Shown here: positions 8,683 through 17,377 of the stretch, piece by piece
Layout: the number at the start of each line of letters is the position of its first letter
Numbering within the stretch: the stretch's first letter is position 1
Assembly (NCBI RefSeq): GCF_002812985.1
Contig: NZ_PGCP01000017.1
Location: forward strand, 1 to 64,000
Reading direction: 5' to 3'
From: Aeromonas lusitana
GTDB lineage: Bacteria; Pseudomonadota; Gammaproteobacteria; Enterobacterales; Aeromonadaceae
Length of the DNA: 64,000 nt
Program-made: the position numbers and the translations under genes
Notes under the pieces: model-generated
The model's input: only the letters and a program-made list of their open reading frames with translations
Databases searched by the model: none
Told to the model about the DNA's origin: nothing

Positions 8683-10197
8683 ATGACAGCTAGCACCCCA
8701 ATGCTTATCACCTTCCTGGTGTATATCCTGGGCATGGTGCTGATAGGTTTTGTCGCCTATCGCGCCACCCGCAACTTTGACGACTACATCCTCGGCGGCC
8801 GCCGCATGGGGAGCTGGGTCACCGCCCTCTCCGCCGGTGCCTCCGACATGAGTGGCTGGCTCTTGATGGGCCTGCCGGGCGCCGTCTTCATCGGCGGCAT
8901 CTCGGAGAGCTGGATCGCCATCGGTCTGGTCATAGGTGCCTACTTCAACTGGCGCTGGGTTGCAGGCCGGCTGCGGGTTCATACCGAGAAGAACCGCAAC
9001 GCCCTGACCCTGCCGGACTACTTCACCTACCGCTTCGAGGACAAGAGCCGGGTGCTGCGCATCCTCTCCGCCCTGGTGATCCTGCTGTTCTTCACCATCT
9101 ACTGCGCCTCCGGCGTGGTGGCCGGTGCCCGCCTGTTTGAGAGCACCTTCGGCATGGATTACAGCACGGCCCTCTGGGTCGGTGCCGCGGCCACCATCAC
9201 CTACACCTTCTTCGGTGGTTTCCTCGCGGTGAGCTGGACCGACACTGTGCAGGCTACCCTGATGATCTTCGCCCTGATCCTGACCCCGGTGTTTGTCATC
9301 ATCGCCGTCGGCGGCATCGACACCGCCATGGTGCAGGTGGCGGCGCAGAGTGCCAGCAACCTCGACATGTTCAAGAATCTGGACTTCATCGCCATCATAT
9401 CCCTGATGGCCTGGGGCCTGGGTTACTTCGGTCAGCCCCATATCCTGGCACGCTTCATGGCGGCGGATTCCCACCACTCCATGGCCAGCGCCCGTCGCAT
9501 CAGCATGACCTGGATGGTGCTGTGTCTCGGCGGCGCCGTGGCCATCGGCTTCTTCGGTCTGGCCTACTTCAGCACCTTCACCGAGCAGGCCGCCGGCGTC
9601 ACCGGTAACCCTGAGCGGGTCTTCATCGAGCTGTCCAAGATCCTGTTCAACCCCTGGGTCGCCGGTGTGCTGCTCTCCGCCATCCTGGCTGCGGTGATGA
9701 GTACCCTGAGCTGTCAGCTGCTGGTCTGCTCCAGCGCCATCACGGAAGATCTCTACAAGCCCTTCCTGCGCAAGAACGCCTCCCAGAAGGAGCTGGTCTG
9801 GGTCGGTCGTGCCATGGTGCTGCTGATCTCCCTCATCGCCATCGCGGTGGCCGTGAACCCGGAGAACCGGGTGCTGGGTCTGGTGAGCTACGCCTGGGCC
9901 GGTTTCGGTGCCGCCTTCGGTCCCGTGGTGCTGCTCTCCGTGCTCTGGTCACGGATGACCCGCAACGGCGCCCTGGCGGGCATGCTGGTCGGTGCCCTGA
10001 CCGTCATCGTCTGGAAGCAGTTCGGCTGGCTTGGTCTGTATGAAATCATCCCGGGCTTCCTGCTCTCCGCCCTGTCGATTGTGGTGTTCAGCCTGCTGGA
10101 CAAGGCCCCGTCCAAGGCCATGCTGGATCGCTTCGACGAGGCCGAGCGCGAGTTCAATACTCCCGCCAGCCTGGGTGAGCCCATCGCGGTGAAATGA
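8683..10197 (+). CDS. putP: Sodium/proline symporter
   Basis: 504 aa, close to E. coli PutP (502). It is a member of the SSS family with about 13 membrane helices. The N-terminal FDDYILGGRRMGSWVTALSAGASDMSGWLLMG segment carries the Na+/proline-binding region, and ALTLPDYFTYRF and WTDTVQATLMIFAL are also typical. It imports proline driven by Na+. The proline dehydrogenase gene is not adjacent. The 274-base upstream gap includes an AT-rich stretch (8555-8600) suited to a regulated promoter. Confidence 0.95.
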   Translation: MTASTPMLITFLVYILGMVLIGFVAYRATRNFDDYILGGRRMGSWVTALSAGASDMSGWLLMGLPGAVFIGGISESWIAIGLVIGAYFNWRWVAGRLRVHTEKNRNALTLPDYFTYRFEDKSRVLRILSALVILLFFTIYCASGVVAGARLFESTFGMDYSTALWVGAAATITYTFFGGFLAVSWTDTVQATLMIFALILTPVFVIIAVGGIDTAMVQVAAQSASNLDMFKNLDFIAIISLMAWGLGYFGQPHILARFMAADSHHSMASARRISMTWMVLCLGGAVAIGFFGLAYFSTFTEQAAGVTGNPERVFIELSKILFNPWVAGVLLSAILAAVMSTLSCQLLVCSSAITEDLYKPFLRKNASQKELVWVGRAMVLLISLIAIAVAVNPENRVLGLVSYAWAGFGAAFGPVVLLSVLWSRMTRNGALAGMLVGALTVIVWKQFGWLGLYEIIPGFLLSALSIVVFSLLDKAPSKAMLDRFDEAEREFNTPASLGEPIAVK

Positions 10198-10223
10198 TGC
10201 CTGCGAGATAAGTCTCAGATAAC

Positions 10224-10249
10224 AAAAGCCCCGCACTGCGGGGCTTTTT
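10224..10249 (+). terminator. Terminator between convergent putP and the LprI/MliC-like gene
   Basis: AAAAGCCCCGCA/TGCGGGGCTTTTT hairpin. It is symmetric enough to serve both convergent genes. Confidence 0.85.
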
Positions 10250-10272
10250 CATTTCACAAACCGGGGCTGGGA

Positions 10273-10875
10273 TTATTCGTTGCTACCCTTGCCCGATTGT
10301 TGGCAAGAGAGGTTGGGCTGGCCGTAGCGTTCGAGCAGGGCCTCCTTGCCCTTGGTCCAGAGGCTGAGGTTTTGCCCCTCGTAGCGGGCGCCGCTGCCGG
10401 TGGGGACGCCATAGGCCAGCACCTGCTGATCGGTGCCCAGGTTGATGACGGTGGCGGGCAGCTTGCCGTCGTTGTAGAAGTAGGCGGTGAGGGCCAGATC
10501 CTTGCCGCACTGGTATAGCACGGGGGAGGGGACCACCAGCTGGCCTCCTTTGACCTGAAGCTCGGTGATGCGCATCTGGTAGCTCGACTCGATGCACTTG
10601 CCGGGGTCCGCATCCTTCCAGCACTCGTTGCGACCCTTGATCCAGCCGCGCTGCATCGCCTTCTCGGTCTTCGCCTGCTCGGGGGAGAAGTTGGCGATCG
10701 CCTTGGGATAGAGGGCGGCGAGCTCGTTATCCAACGTGGCCAGCCCGGCATCCTTGCAGATCAGCTGCTCGGCGCTGCTGTGGGCCTTGGCGCAGTCGAA
10801 GGAGGGGGCTGTGCCGGCCAGGGCCGGCAGGGAGAGGGGGAGAAGCAGCAGTGGGGCCAGCAGTCGTTTGTCCAT
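10273..10875 (-). CDS. Secreted LprI (DUF1311) + MliC-type fusion, probable lysozyme inhibitor
   Basis: 200 aa; the ATG at 10875 begins a clear signal peptide (1-20, PALA). Residues 28-107 form a DUF1311/LprI domain with conserved cysteines (FDCAKAHSSAEQLICKDAGL..LD..L..LY, GWIKGRNEC). Residues 119-185 resemble the MliC domain: YQCGKDLALTAYF, then SGARYEGQNLSLWTKGKEALL, the segment that in MliC enters the lysozyme active site. Both domain families inhibit c-type lysozyme in characterised members. No lipobox is seen, so the product is likely free in the periplasm. The function is inferred from domain identity. Confidence 0.82.
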   Translation of the reverse strand: MDKRLLAPLLLLPLSLPALAGTAPSFDCAKAHSSAEQLICKDAGLATLDNELAALYPKAIANFSPEQAKTEKAMQRGWIKGRNECWKDADPGKCIESSYQMRITELQVKGGQLVVPSPVLYQCGKDLALTAYFYNDGKLPATVINLGTDQQVLAYGVPTGSGARYEGQNLSLWTKGKEALLERYGQPNLSCQQSGKGSNE

Positions 10876-10978
10876 GTTCAAGATTCCATCGGGTGGTGAT
10901 GAGGCACTAGAACATAGAAACCCTACCTTGGCTAAGCCTTTATACGCGGGCCGAAGGGGATGGCGACAGCGGCTGTCA

Positions 10979-11341
10979 TCAGGCCAGTGCCAGGCGCTGG
11001 CGGGCGCGCCACAGCCGCTCGTGGAAGAAGAAGACGACCGTATTGACGGCGGGCTCCAGCATGGCCATGACGCCGCCGGTGAGCAGCTCGCCACTCAGCA
11101 GGAAGGCGACGCCAAACGCCACCGAGAAGTGCACGACGGCGAAGCTGCTGGTCTTGGCCTGCAGGCTGTGATTGGGCTTGAACTTGTGCCAGGCAAGGTC
11201 GTGGAAGTAGAAGGCGACCGTGTTGACGGCGGGCTCGACGAGGGCGATCAAACTGGCGGTCAGCAGTTCACCGGTCAGCAGATAAGCCAGGGTGAAGGCG
11301 ACGGCGAAGTGCAGGCAGGCGAAGCTGATGGTCTTGATCAT
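10979..11341 (-). CDS. Small membrane protein with two DUF2061 repeats
   Basis: 120 aa. The protein is two copies of one ~55-residue unit: KTISFACLHFAVAFTLAYLLTGELL..EPAVNTVAFYFHD and KTSSFAVVHFSVAFGVAFLLSGELL..EPAVNTVVFFFHE. Each unit has two predicted membrane helices, giving about four in all. It matches the DUF2061 pattern. Function is unknown. It lies 104 bases from the LprI/MliC-type gene on the same strand, without an obvious terminator between, so cotranscription is possible. Confidence 0.8.
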   Translation of the reverse strand: MIKTISFACLHFAVAFTLAYLLTGELLTASLIALVEPAVNTVAFYFHDLAWHKFKPNHSLQAKTSSFAVVHFSVAFGVAFLLSGELLTGGVMAMLEPAVNTVVFFFHERLWRARQRLALA

Positions 11342-11519
11342 GATGGTACTCCCTCTGGTGATGAGAAGAGTATGCCTCGGAAATCACCTAAGTGAAAACA
11401 ATTCTCATTTATGGTTGTGATAGGAGAAACCTATCGGCTCGGCGATGACGGCCAGATGGGGGGTTGTTCGACGGGATCTGATCGCTAGACTGTTGTTTTT
11501 CCATGAAAAAGGATCTTTC

Positions 11520-11729
11520 ATGAATATCAATGCAACCTTGGCGGGATACGTCATCCTGCTGCTGATGGTGATCGCCGGGTTTATCGCCTATCGGCTGGCC
11601 CGCCGCAAGATCGATCACCCAAAGCTCATCGCTACCCTCTGCGCCCTGCTCTGCCTGTTCCCGCCCATGGCGCTGCTGGCGTTACTGATCCTGGCCCTGT
11701 GGCGGGACAAGCCGGCGCTCCAGTCATAG
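11520..11729 (+). CDS. Small hypothetical membrane protein (69 aa)
   Basis: ATG at 11520; the upstream AAAGGATC could serve as a ribosome site. Two hydrophobic segments (residues 8-27 and about 39-63) flank a basic stretch YRLARRKIDHPK, which gives a two-helix hairpin. I do not recognise a family. A terminator shared with convergent rlmJ follows. Confidence 0.65.
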   Translation: MNINATLAGYVILLLMVIAGFIAYRLARRKIDHPKLIATLCALLCLFPPMALLALLILALWRDKPALQS

Positions 11730-11766
11730 GTATCAGTAAGGGAGTGCCAGATAATATTGCGCCACT

Positions 11767-11792
11767 AAAAAAGCCCCGCAAGGGGCCTTTTT
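11767..11792. terminator. Bidirectional terminator between the small membrane protein gene and rlmJ
   Basis: AAAAAGCCCC/GGGGCCTTTTT hairpin between convergent genes. Confidence 0.8.
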
Positions 11793-11809
11793 ACATGAGG
11801 ATAAGGTGC

Positions 11810-12664
11810 TTATTCCTCAATCTTGTTCAGCCACTCCACCCTGTATTGGGCGCCGGCGCCCTGAGCCAGCTTGGCGCACAGGGGCTTCAAGAAAGCCTCG
11901 ATCTGCTCGGCCAGCATCCAGGGAGGGCTGATGATCAGCATGCCTGAGCCGTTCATGCCCCAATCTGCGGTCTGGCCGGCCACTTCCAGCTCGGCCACCA
12001 GCACGTTGCCGAAGTTTTCCCGCTTGATGGCTTTGAGCATATCGCGGGACTTGTCCGCCTCCTGCCCCAGGATGGGATACCAGAGCGCATAGATGCCGGT
12101 TGCCCAGCGCTTCTGCGCTTTTTTCAGGGTATCGACCACGGCAAAGTAGTCTTCTTTCAGCTCATAGGGGGGGTCGATCAGCACCAGGCCGCGGCGGGGG
12201 GTCGGCGGCAGCAGGGCGATCAGCCCCTCGAAACCATCGCGGTGGTGCACGGCGACACGAGGGTCGTAACCCATGTTGGCACGCAGGTCTTCCACCTCGT
12301 TGTTGTGCAGCTCCATCAGCGCCAGCTTGTCCTGCTCGCGCAGCAGACGGCGTGACAGCTCGGGGGAGCCCGGGTAGTAGTGCAGCTCGCCGCTCGCATT
12401 CATCTCCTCGATGACGGCGAGATAGGGGGCCATGGTGGCCCAATCGGCCCGCTCATCCCACAGCCGGCCTATGCCATCGGCATACTCCGCTTTCTTCTGG
12501 GACCAGTCACCGCGCAGGTCGTAGAGACCGCCGCCGGCATGGGTATCCAGCACGATGAAGGGTTTCTCCTTCTTCTTGAGGGACTCGATGATCAGGGCCT
12601 GGACGGCGTGTTTGAGCACGTCGGCGTGGTTGCCGGCGTGAAAGGCGTGGCGATAACTCAGCAT
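11810..12664 (-). CDS. rlmJ: 23S rRNA (adenine(2030)-N6)-methyltransferase
   Basis: 284 aa (E. coli RlmJ 280). The N-terminal MLSYRHAFHAGNHADVLKH is the family hallmark. THAGGGLYDL carries the SAM-binding loop, and DPPYELK at residues 164-170 is the catalytic D/NPPY motif. The enzyme methylates A2030 of 23S rRNA. The start ATGCTGA overlaps the stop of the upstream TIGR02444-type gene by seven bases, indicating translational coupling. Confidence 0.95.
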   Translation of the reverse strand: MLSYRHAFHAGNHADVLKHAVQALIIESLKKKEKPFIVLDTHAGGGLYDLRGDWSQKKAEYADGIGRLWDERADWATMAPYLAVIEEMNASGELHYYPGSPELSRRLLREQDKLALMELHNNEVEDLRANMGYDPRVAVHHRDGFEGLIALLPPTPRRGLVLIDPPYELKEDYFAVVDTLKKAQKRWATGIYALWYPILGQEADKSRDMLKAIKRENFGNVLVAELEVAGQTADWGMNGSGMLIISPPWMLAEQIEAFLKPLCAKLAQGAGAQYRVEWLNKIEE

Positions 12665-13101
12665 ATTAGGTCTCTGAGGGGGCCCTGCTGGGCCCCCAGT
12701 AACGATAGATAGTTCAACAGGTTGTGGCTCTCTCCCCGGCGAAGGGGGAGGGCGCGCAGGGTCTGCAGCAAGACGCCTTGCTGCAACCGTTCCAGTTCCA
12801 GCTCGTGGGCCAGCATGCTCTGGTACTCGGCCTCATCGAGCCGCGACTTGGCGCTCGCACGCAAGGCGCGCCAGGGCACCAACACGGCCTCGGTATGGGT
12901 GAGGGCGGGTTTTAGATCGAGGAGACTGACCGGGATGCCGTCCTGATCCAGCCGGTGCAGCAGCAGGGCCAGGTTGACGTTGCCGCCGAGTGTCTGCACC
13001 TCGAGCCAGTCCTGGCTGCGCTGGCCGTAATGCTTGCCGCTCCAGTGCCAGAACTCGACGGGGCTCGGCAGCTCGTGGCTGGCGATCCTTTCGTCCGTCA
13101 T
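12658..13101 (-). CDS. TIGR02444/DUF2390 family protein
   Basis: 147 aa from the ATG at 13101; an in-frame TTG at 13119 would overlap the yheS stop. The segment EFWHWSGKHYGQRSQDWLEVQTLGGNVNLALLLHRLDQ fits the TIGR02444 pattern (FW..S..Y...V...L..LQ...G.NVN.LL). Conserved basic residues occur in the C-terminal half. Function is unknown. In many gammaproteobacteria this family sits beside yheS, as here; its 3' end overlaps rlmJ. Confidence 0.8.
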   Translation of the reverse strand: MTDERIASHELPSPVEFWHWSGKHYGQRSQDWLEVQTLGGNVNLALLLHRLDQDGIPVSLLDLKPALTHTEAVLVPWRALRASAKSRLDEAEYQSMLAHELELERLQQGVLLQTLRALPLRRGESHNLLNYLSLLGAQQGPLRDLIC

Positions 13102-13111
13102 GGTCGCTGTG

Positions 13112-15022
13112 TCACGCAAAGAAGGCTTGCTCCTGGGTTTCCAGCTCCTCGGAGAGGCTCATCCATTCGAGCTCCACCCCTTCCAGCTCATCCTTGATGG
13201 GGCCCTGGGATTTGAGCAGCTCGGAGAGCTTGGTCTTGGCGCTCTCCTCGTAGATGGCGGGATCCGCCAACTGCTCCTCGACCGCGCCGAGCTTGAGCTG
13301 CAGTTTCGTCATGCTGGCCTCGAGCTTCTCGAGCTTTTGACGCAGCGGCCGGGTCGCTTGCCGGAACTCAGCCTCGCGCCGCTTCTGATCCTTGCGGGCG
13401 ATGGCAGAGTTGGCGGAGACGGGGCCGTCACTTGGTTTGGCGTTGGCCTCTTTTTCTTGCTCGTTCAGCCACTTGTGGTAGTCGTCGAGATCCCCGTCAA
13501 AGGGCTCGACCCGGCCACCATGTACCAGATAGAAGTCATCCGTGGTGGTGCGCAGCAAGTGCCGGTCGTGAGAGACCACCACCATGGCGCCTTCGAAGCC
13601 TTGCAGCGCCATGGTCAGGGCGTGGCGCATCTCCAGATCCAGGTGGTTGGTCGGTTCATCCAGGAGCAGCAGGTTGGGCTTTTGCCAGGTGATGAGGGCC
13701 AGCACCAGGCGGGCCTTCTCGCCACCAGAAAACGGCGCCACCTTGTCCAGGGCCTTGTCACCGTGGAAGCCGAAGCTGCCGAGGTAGTTGCGCAGCTCCT
13801 GCTCTGGCTTGTCCGGCGCGAGGCGGGCCAGGTGATCCAGCGGAGTGTCATCGAGGCGCAGGGTCTCGAGCTGGTGCTGGGCGAAGTAGCCGATGCTGAC
13901 GCCGGCGCTCACCTCCAGCTTGCCCGACAGGGGCGGGTTGCTGCCCGACAGCATCTTGATGAAGGTGGATTTACCGGCGCCGTTGCGCCCCAGCAGGCCG
14001 ATGCGTGAGCCCGGTACCAGGTTGAGTTTGATCTTCTCCAGGATCACCTTGTCGCCGTATCCGGCGCTGAGGTTTTCCATGGCGATGAGCGGGGTCGGCA
14101 GGGCCGAGGGCTCGCGAAACTCGAAGCTGAATTCGGAGTCGGCGTGGGCCGGCAGGATCTTCTCCATCCGCTCCATGGCTTTGAGGCGGCTCTGGGCCTG
14201 ACGGGCCTTGGAGGCCTTGTAGCGGAAGCGGTCCACATAGTCCTGCATGTGGGACATTTCCCGCTGCTGCTTCTCGTACATGGATTGCTGCTGGGCGAGC
14301 TGTTCGGCCCGCTGCAGTTCGAAGTCCGAGTAGCCGCCCGTGTATTCGTTGAGCTTGCCGTTCTCGATATGGATGATGCGGTTGATGACAGAATCGAGGA
14401 AGTCGCGGTCGTGAGAGATAAGGACGAGTGTGCCCTGATAGCCCTTGAGCCACTTCTCCAGCCAGATGACGGCGTCCAAGTCCAGGTGGTTGGTCGGTTC
14501 ATCGAGCAGCAGCAGGTCGGAGCGGCACAGCAGGGCCTGGGCCAGGTTCAGGCGCATGCGCCAGCCACCGGAGAAGCTGCGCACCGGCGAGGCGAGCTGG
14601 TCGCCGCCAAAGCCGAGGCCGTGCAGCAGCTCGGCGGCGCGGGCACGGATGCTGTAGGCGCCTATGGTGTCGAGCTTGCCGTGCAGCTCGGCGACCAACA
14701 GGCCATTGTCATCCTGCTCGGCCTGAGCGAGCTGGGCTTCCAGGGCGCGGAACTCCTTGTCGCCGTCGATCACATACTCGAGGGCCGAGCAGTCCAGCGC
14801 CGGTGTCTCCTGGGCGACCCCGGCGATTTGCCAGCCGGCGGGCAGGCTGAAGCTGCCGTTGTCGATGGCCAGCTCGCCCCGCACCAGTGCAAAGAAGGTG
14901 GACTTGCCACAGCCGTTCTTGCCCACCAGACCCACCTTGTGGCCGGGATGTATGGTGCAGGAGGCGTCGTCCAGCAGCTTGCGGCCGCCGCGGATCAGTT
15001 CGATTTGACTGGCAACTATCAT
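13112..15022 (-). CDS. yheS: ABC-F family ATPase YheS
   Basis: 636 aa (E. coli YheS 637). There are two ATP-binding cassettes and no membrane domain. Cassette 1: Walker A GKNGCGKS, signature SFSGGWRMR, Walker B LLLLDEPTNHLDL. Cassette 2: GRNGAGKS, FSGGEKAR, LLLLDEPTNHLDL. A charged linker (P-site tRNA interaction motif region) lies between them, and a basic coiled-coil C-terminal tail begins near residue 540. ABC-F proteins bind the ribosomal E site and modulate translation. Confidence 0.95.
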   Translation of the reverse strand: MIVASQIELIRGGRKLLDDASCTIHPGHKVGLVGKNGCGKSTFFALVRGELAIDNGSFSLPAGWQIAGVAQETPALDCSALEYVIDGDKEFRALEAQLAQAEQDDNGLLVAELHGKLDTIGAYSIRARAAELLHGLGFGGDQLASPVRSFSGGWRMRLNLAQALLCRSDLLLLDEPTNHLDLDAVIWLEKWLKGYQGTLVLISHDRDFLDSVINRIIHIENGKLNEYTGGYSDFELQRAEQLAQQQSMYEKQQREMSHMQDYVDRFRYKASKARQAQSRLKAMERMEKILPAHADSEFSFEFREPSALPTPLIAMENLSAGYGDKVILEKIKLNLVPGSRIGLLGRNGAGKSTFIKMLSGSNPPLSGKLEVSAGVSIGYFAQHQLETLRLDDTPLDHLARLAPDKPEQELRNYLGSFGFHGDKALDKVAPFSGGEKARLVLALITWQKPNLLLLDEPTNHLDLEMRHALTMALQGFEGAMVVVSHDRHLLRTTTDDFYLVHGGRVEPFDGDLDDYHKWLNEQEKEANAKPSDGPVSANSAIARKDQKRREAEFRQATRPLRQKLEKLEASMTKLQLKLGAVEEQLADPAIYEESAKTKLSELLKSQGPIKDELEGVELEWMSLSEELETQEQAFFA

Positions 15023-15175
15023 GGATTGGGTCTGCTTGGCTCAAATGAAGGGGAGAAACTGGCGCGGATTTTACGTGAAATGGCACGAATTTGCACTGGA
15101 GGCGAGGGGAGCCGACTGGCTGCGGGTAGAAAAACGTGCCATAACAGTGACATCAGTAAGGGGCAGGAGGCTGGC

Positions 15176-15586
15176 ATGCTGATTAAAGAGATCATGACGA
15201 CCCGGATCGCGACCGTTTCCATGGACGACAGGCTCAACGTCATCAAGGAGATCTTCGAGCAGGCCCACTTCCGTCATCTGCTGGTGGTGGAAGAGGAGGC
15301 GCTGGTCGGGGTCATCTCGGACCGAGACATGCTGCGCGCCATCAGCCCCTATCTCGACACGGACGCCGAGATGAACCGGGACACAGAAACCCTCAACCGG
15401 CGCGCCCATCAGGTAATGAGCCGTCAGCTCGTCACCATAGCGCCGGATCAGACCCTGCAGGCGGCCACCACGCTGATGCTGGAGAGGAATGTCTCCTGCC
15501 TGCCGGTGCTGGAAAACGGCGCCCTGGTCGGCATCGTCAGCTGGAAGGACCTGCTGAGGGTCATGCAGACCTGGACTCCGGCCTGA
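15176..15586 (+). CDS. Two-CBS-domain protein
   Basis: 136 aa; the ATG at 15176 follows GGCAGGAGG. Two CBS repeats are present: residues ~6-58 (IMTTRIATVSMDDRL..HLLVVEEEALVGVISDRDML) and ~80-132 (VMSRQLVTIAPDQTL..CLPVLENGALVGIVSWKDLL). Stand-alone CBS pairs bind adenosyl nucleotides and act as energy or ligand sensors. The partner is unknown. It is divergent from yheS. Confidence 0.85.
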   Translation: MLIKEIMTTRIATVSMDDRLNVIKEIFEQAHFRHLLVVEEEALVGVISDRDMLRAISPYLDTDAEMNRDTETLNRRAHQVMSRQLVTIAPDQTLQAATTLMLERNVSCLPVLENGALVGIVSWKDLLRVMQTWTPA

Positions 15587-15929
15587 GGGCGTGCCCGCAG
15601 GATCCCGGGGCCTGACGACCGGCGAAGGAGGTGTTTTTATCGCCACCGGGATGCTATCATCGCCCATATAAACGCCTGCCTTGTTCATCATTTATTCATA
15701 CTTAATTCCGACAAATCACAATTATCAGATTTAAATATCGACAATAGTCAAGGTCGGCGACATTTTATGTCGTGAAAAACCGGCTTCAAGTGGCATTCTC
15801 GAATTAATCATCAACCGCTTCAGTTCCAGTCAAGGTTTCCGGATCTACCCTAGGTCATCGGAACATAAACCCGATCATAACGACCGAGCACAGGTCTGAT
15901 AGATAGTGTTTACACCAGAGGAACTAACA
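15587..15929. other. Porin upstream region
   Basis: 343 bases. The AT-rich stretch 15690-15800 contrasts with the GC-rich surroundings and is the likely site of a strong, OmpR-type regulated promoter. The remainder would be a long 5' leader ending in AGAGGAA (15917-15923), suitable for sRNA control. No gene and no exact binding-site consensus was identified. Confidence 0.4.
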
Positions 15930-17030
15930 ATGAAAAAGACAGCATTGACGATGGCCATCTCCAGCCTGCTGCTGGCCGGTGGTGCACAAGCTGCAACTGT
16001 TTACGATCAGAATGGCTCCAAGCTGGACATCGGCGGCCGTGTCAACGGCATGTACTACGGTACCGATGACGACGCCAGCGAAGGCGATGCCAGCTACCTG
16101 CGTCTGCACGTTGCAGGCGAGACCAAGATTGACAACGAAACCACCGCTTTCGGTTTCGCCGAGTACAACCTGCCGGTGTCCGGCTCTGACAATGACGAGC
16201 TGCGTTACGCTTACGCCGGTATCAAGAACGATCGCTTCGGTGCCTTCAGCTACGGTCGTCAAGATGGCCTGTTCACCAAAGCCGTGAACAACTACACCGA
16301 CGTGCTGCCTGAGTGGGGCGGTGACGGCCTGGGCAAGGACACTGACGTGTTCGGTACCGGTCGTACCAACTCCCTGGCCCAGTACATCTACAACTGGCAG
16401 GGTCTGACCCTGGGCGCCCAGTTCACCGGTAACAACGACCCGCAAAACGAAAGCCGCAGCAATCGTGCTGGCGTCAACGGTGACTGGAATCCGAAAGGCT
16501 CCTCCGAAGGTTATGCCCTGTCTGCCAACTATGACTTCGACATGGGCCTGAGCCTGGGTGCTGCCTATAACCAGGCTGGCAAGACCGACGAGCAGTCCGA
16601 GAACGTGAGCTTCGGCGGCGACAACGATGCCAAGCTGTTCGGTGTGGGTGCCAAGTACACCCTCGGCGACCTGTACATGGCTGCTACCTACTCCCACGGT
16701 GAAGACCACCTGTTCGTCGATACCGGCTCCATGCGCGGTTACGCCGAGAAGATGGATGGCTACGAAGCCGTCGTGCAGTACAACATCACTCCGAAGTTCA
16801 AGCCGTCCCTGGCTTACCTGCGCACCGACGTGAAAGACAGTGCTCACGGTATCGATGACACCGCCACCGAGTACGTCTCTGTGGGTGCCTGGTACAACTT
16901 CACCGACAACTTCAACGCCTACGTTGATTACAAGATCAACCTGCTGGACGAAGTTGGTTCTACCAACATGAACAGCCTGGGCAAGTCTACCGACGACATC
17001 GTTGCGGTAGCACTGCAGTACAACTTCTAA
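15930..17030 (+). CDS. General outer-membrane porin (OmpC/OmpF type)
   Basis: 366 aa; ATG at 15930. Signal peptide 1-22 (AQA). The protein has typical trimeric-porin features: N-terminal ATVYDQNGSKLDIGGRVNGMYY, GRQDGLF near the L3 constriction region, alternating beta strands, and a C-terminal VALQYNF ending in Phe for BAM recognition. It forms a passive channel for small hydrophilic solutes. Codon use is visibly biased (CTG, GGT, AAC, GAC), as expected for very high expression. A strong terminator follows. Confidence 0.93.
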   Translation: MKKTALTMAISSLLLAGGAQAATVYDQNGSKLDIGGRVNGMYYGTDDDASEGDASYLRLHVAGETKIDNETTAFGFAEYNLPVSGSDNDELRYAYAGIKNDRFGAFSYGRQDGLFTKAVNNYTDVLPEWGGDGLGKDTDVFGTGRTNSLAQYIYNWQGLTLGAQFTGNNDPQNESRSNRAGVNGDWNPKGSSEGYALSANYDFDMGLSLGAAYNQAGKTDEQSENVSFGGDNDAKLFGVGAKYTLGDLYMAATYSHGEDHLFVDTGSMRGYAEKMDGYEAVVQYNITPKFKPSLAYLRTDVKDSAHGIDDTATEYVSVGAWYNFTDNFNAYVDYKINLLDEVGSTNMNSLGKSTDDIVAVALQYNF

Positions 17031-17377
17031 GTCATTCCCTGACTGCCTACTGTTGTATGTTTGAACCGGCCGCATTGCGGCCGGTTTTTTTATGGGCGCG
17101 ATTTCTGCCCGCCAAACAGAGGTAGAGACAAATCCCGGGTTCAGCATTGCCCCGCTCTGGTCGATAACCCTGTTGTCGGGCTGATGGGGCCGGTTTGTTG
17201 ATGCCGGCGGCGCAGGATGGGGCGAGGATCACGCCCTGTGGCCAAATCCCTATCTTTCCCCGGCTCTTTTCATTATCTCTAGATGACCCGCGCCGCCCTG
17301 GCGGCGAGCATGCGGGTGTGGTTGCAGGTCGCTCCTATACTGGGGCGACACTCGGGAAACGGACGTAAGGGCGTTAT
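17031..17377. other. Region between the porin and cheV
   Basis: 347 bases. Apart from the porin terminator it holds no convincing gene. The cheV promoter should lie in 17230-17370; GGGACGACAC-type sequence just upstream shows no clear sigma-28 or sigma-70 consensus. Confidence 0.4.
17064..17091 (+). terminator. Terminator after the porin gene
   Basis: AACCGGCCGCA/TGCGGCCGGTT stem with a seven-T tail. Confidence 0.9.
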
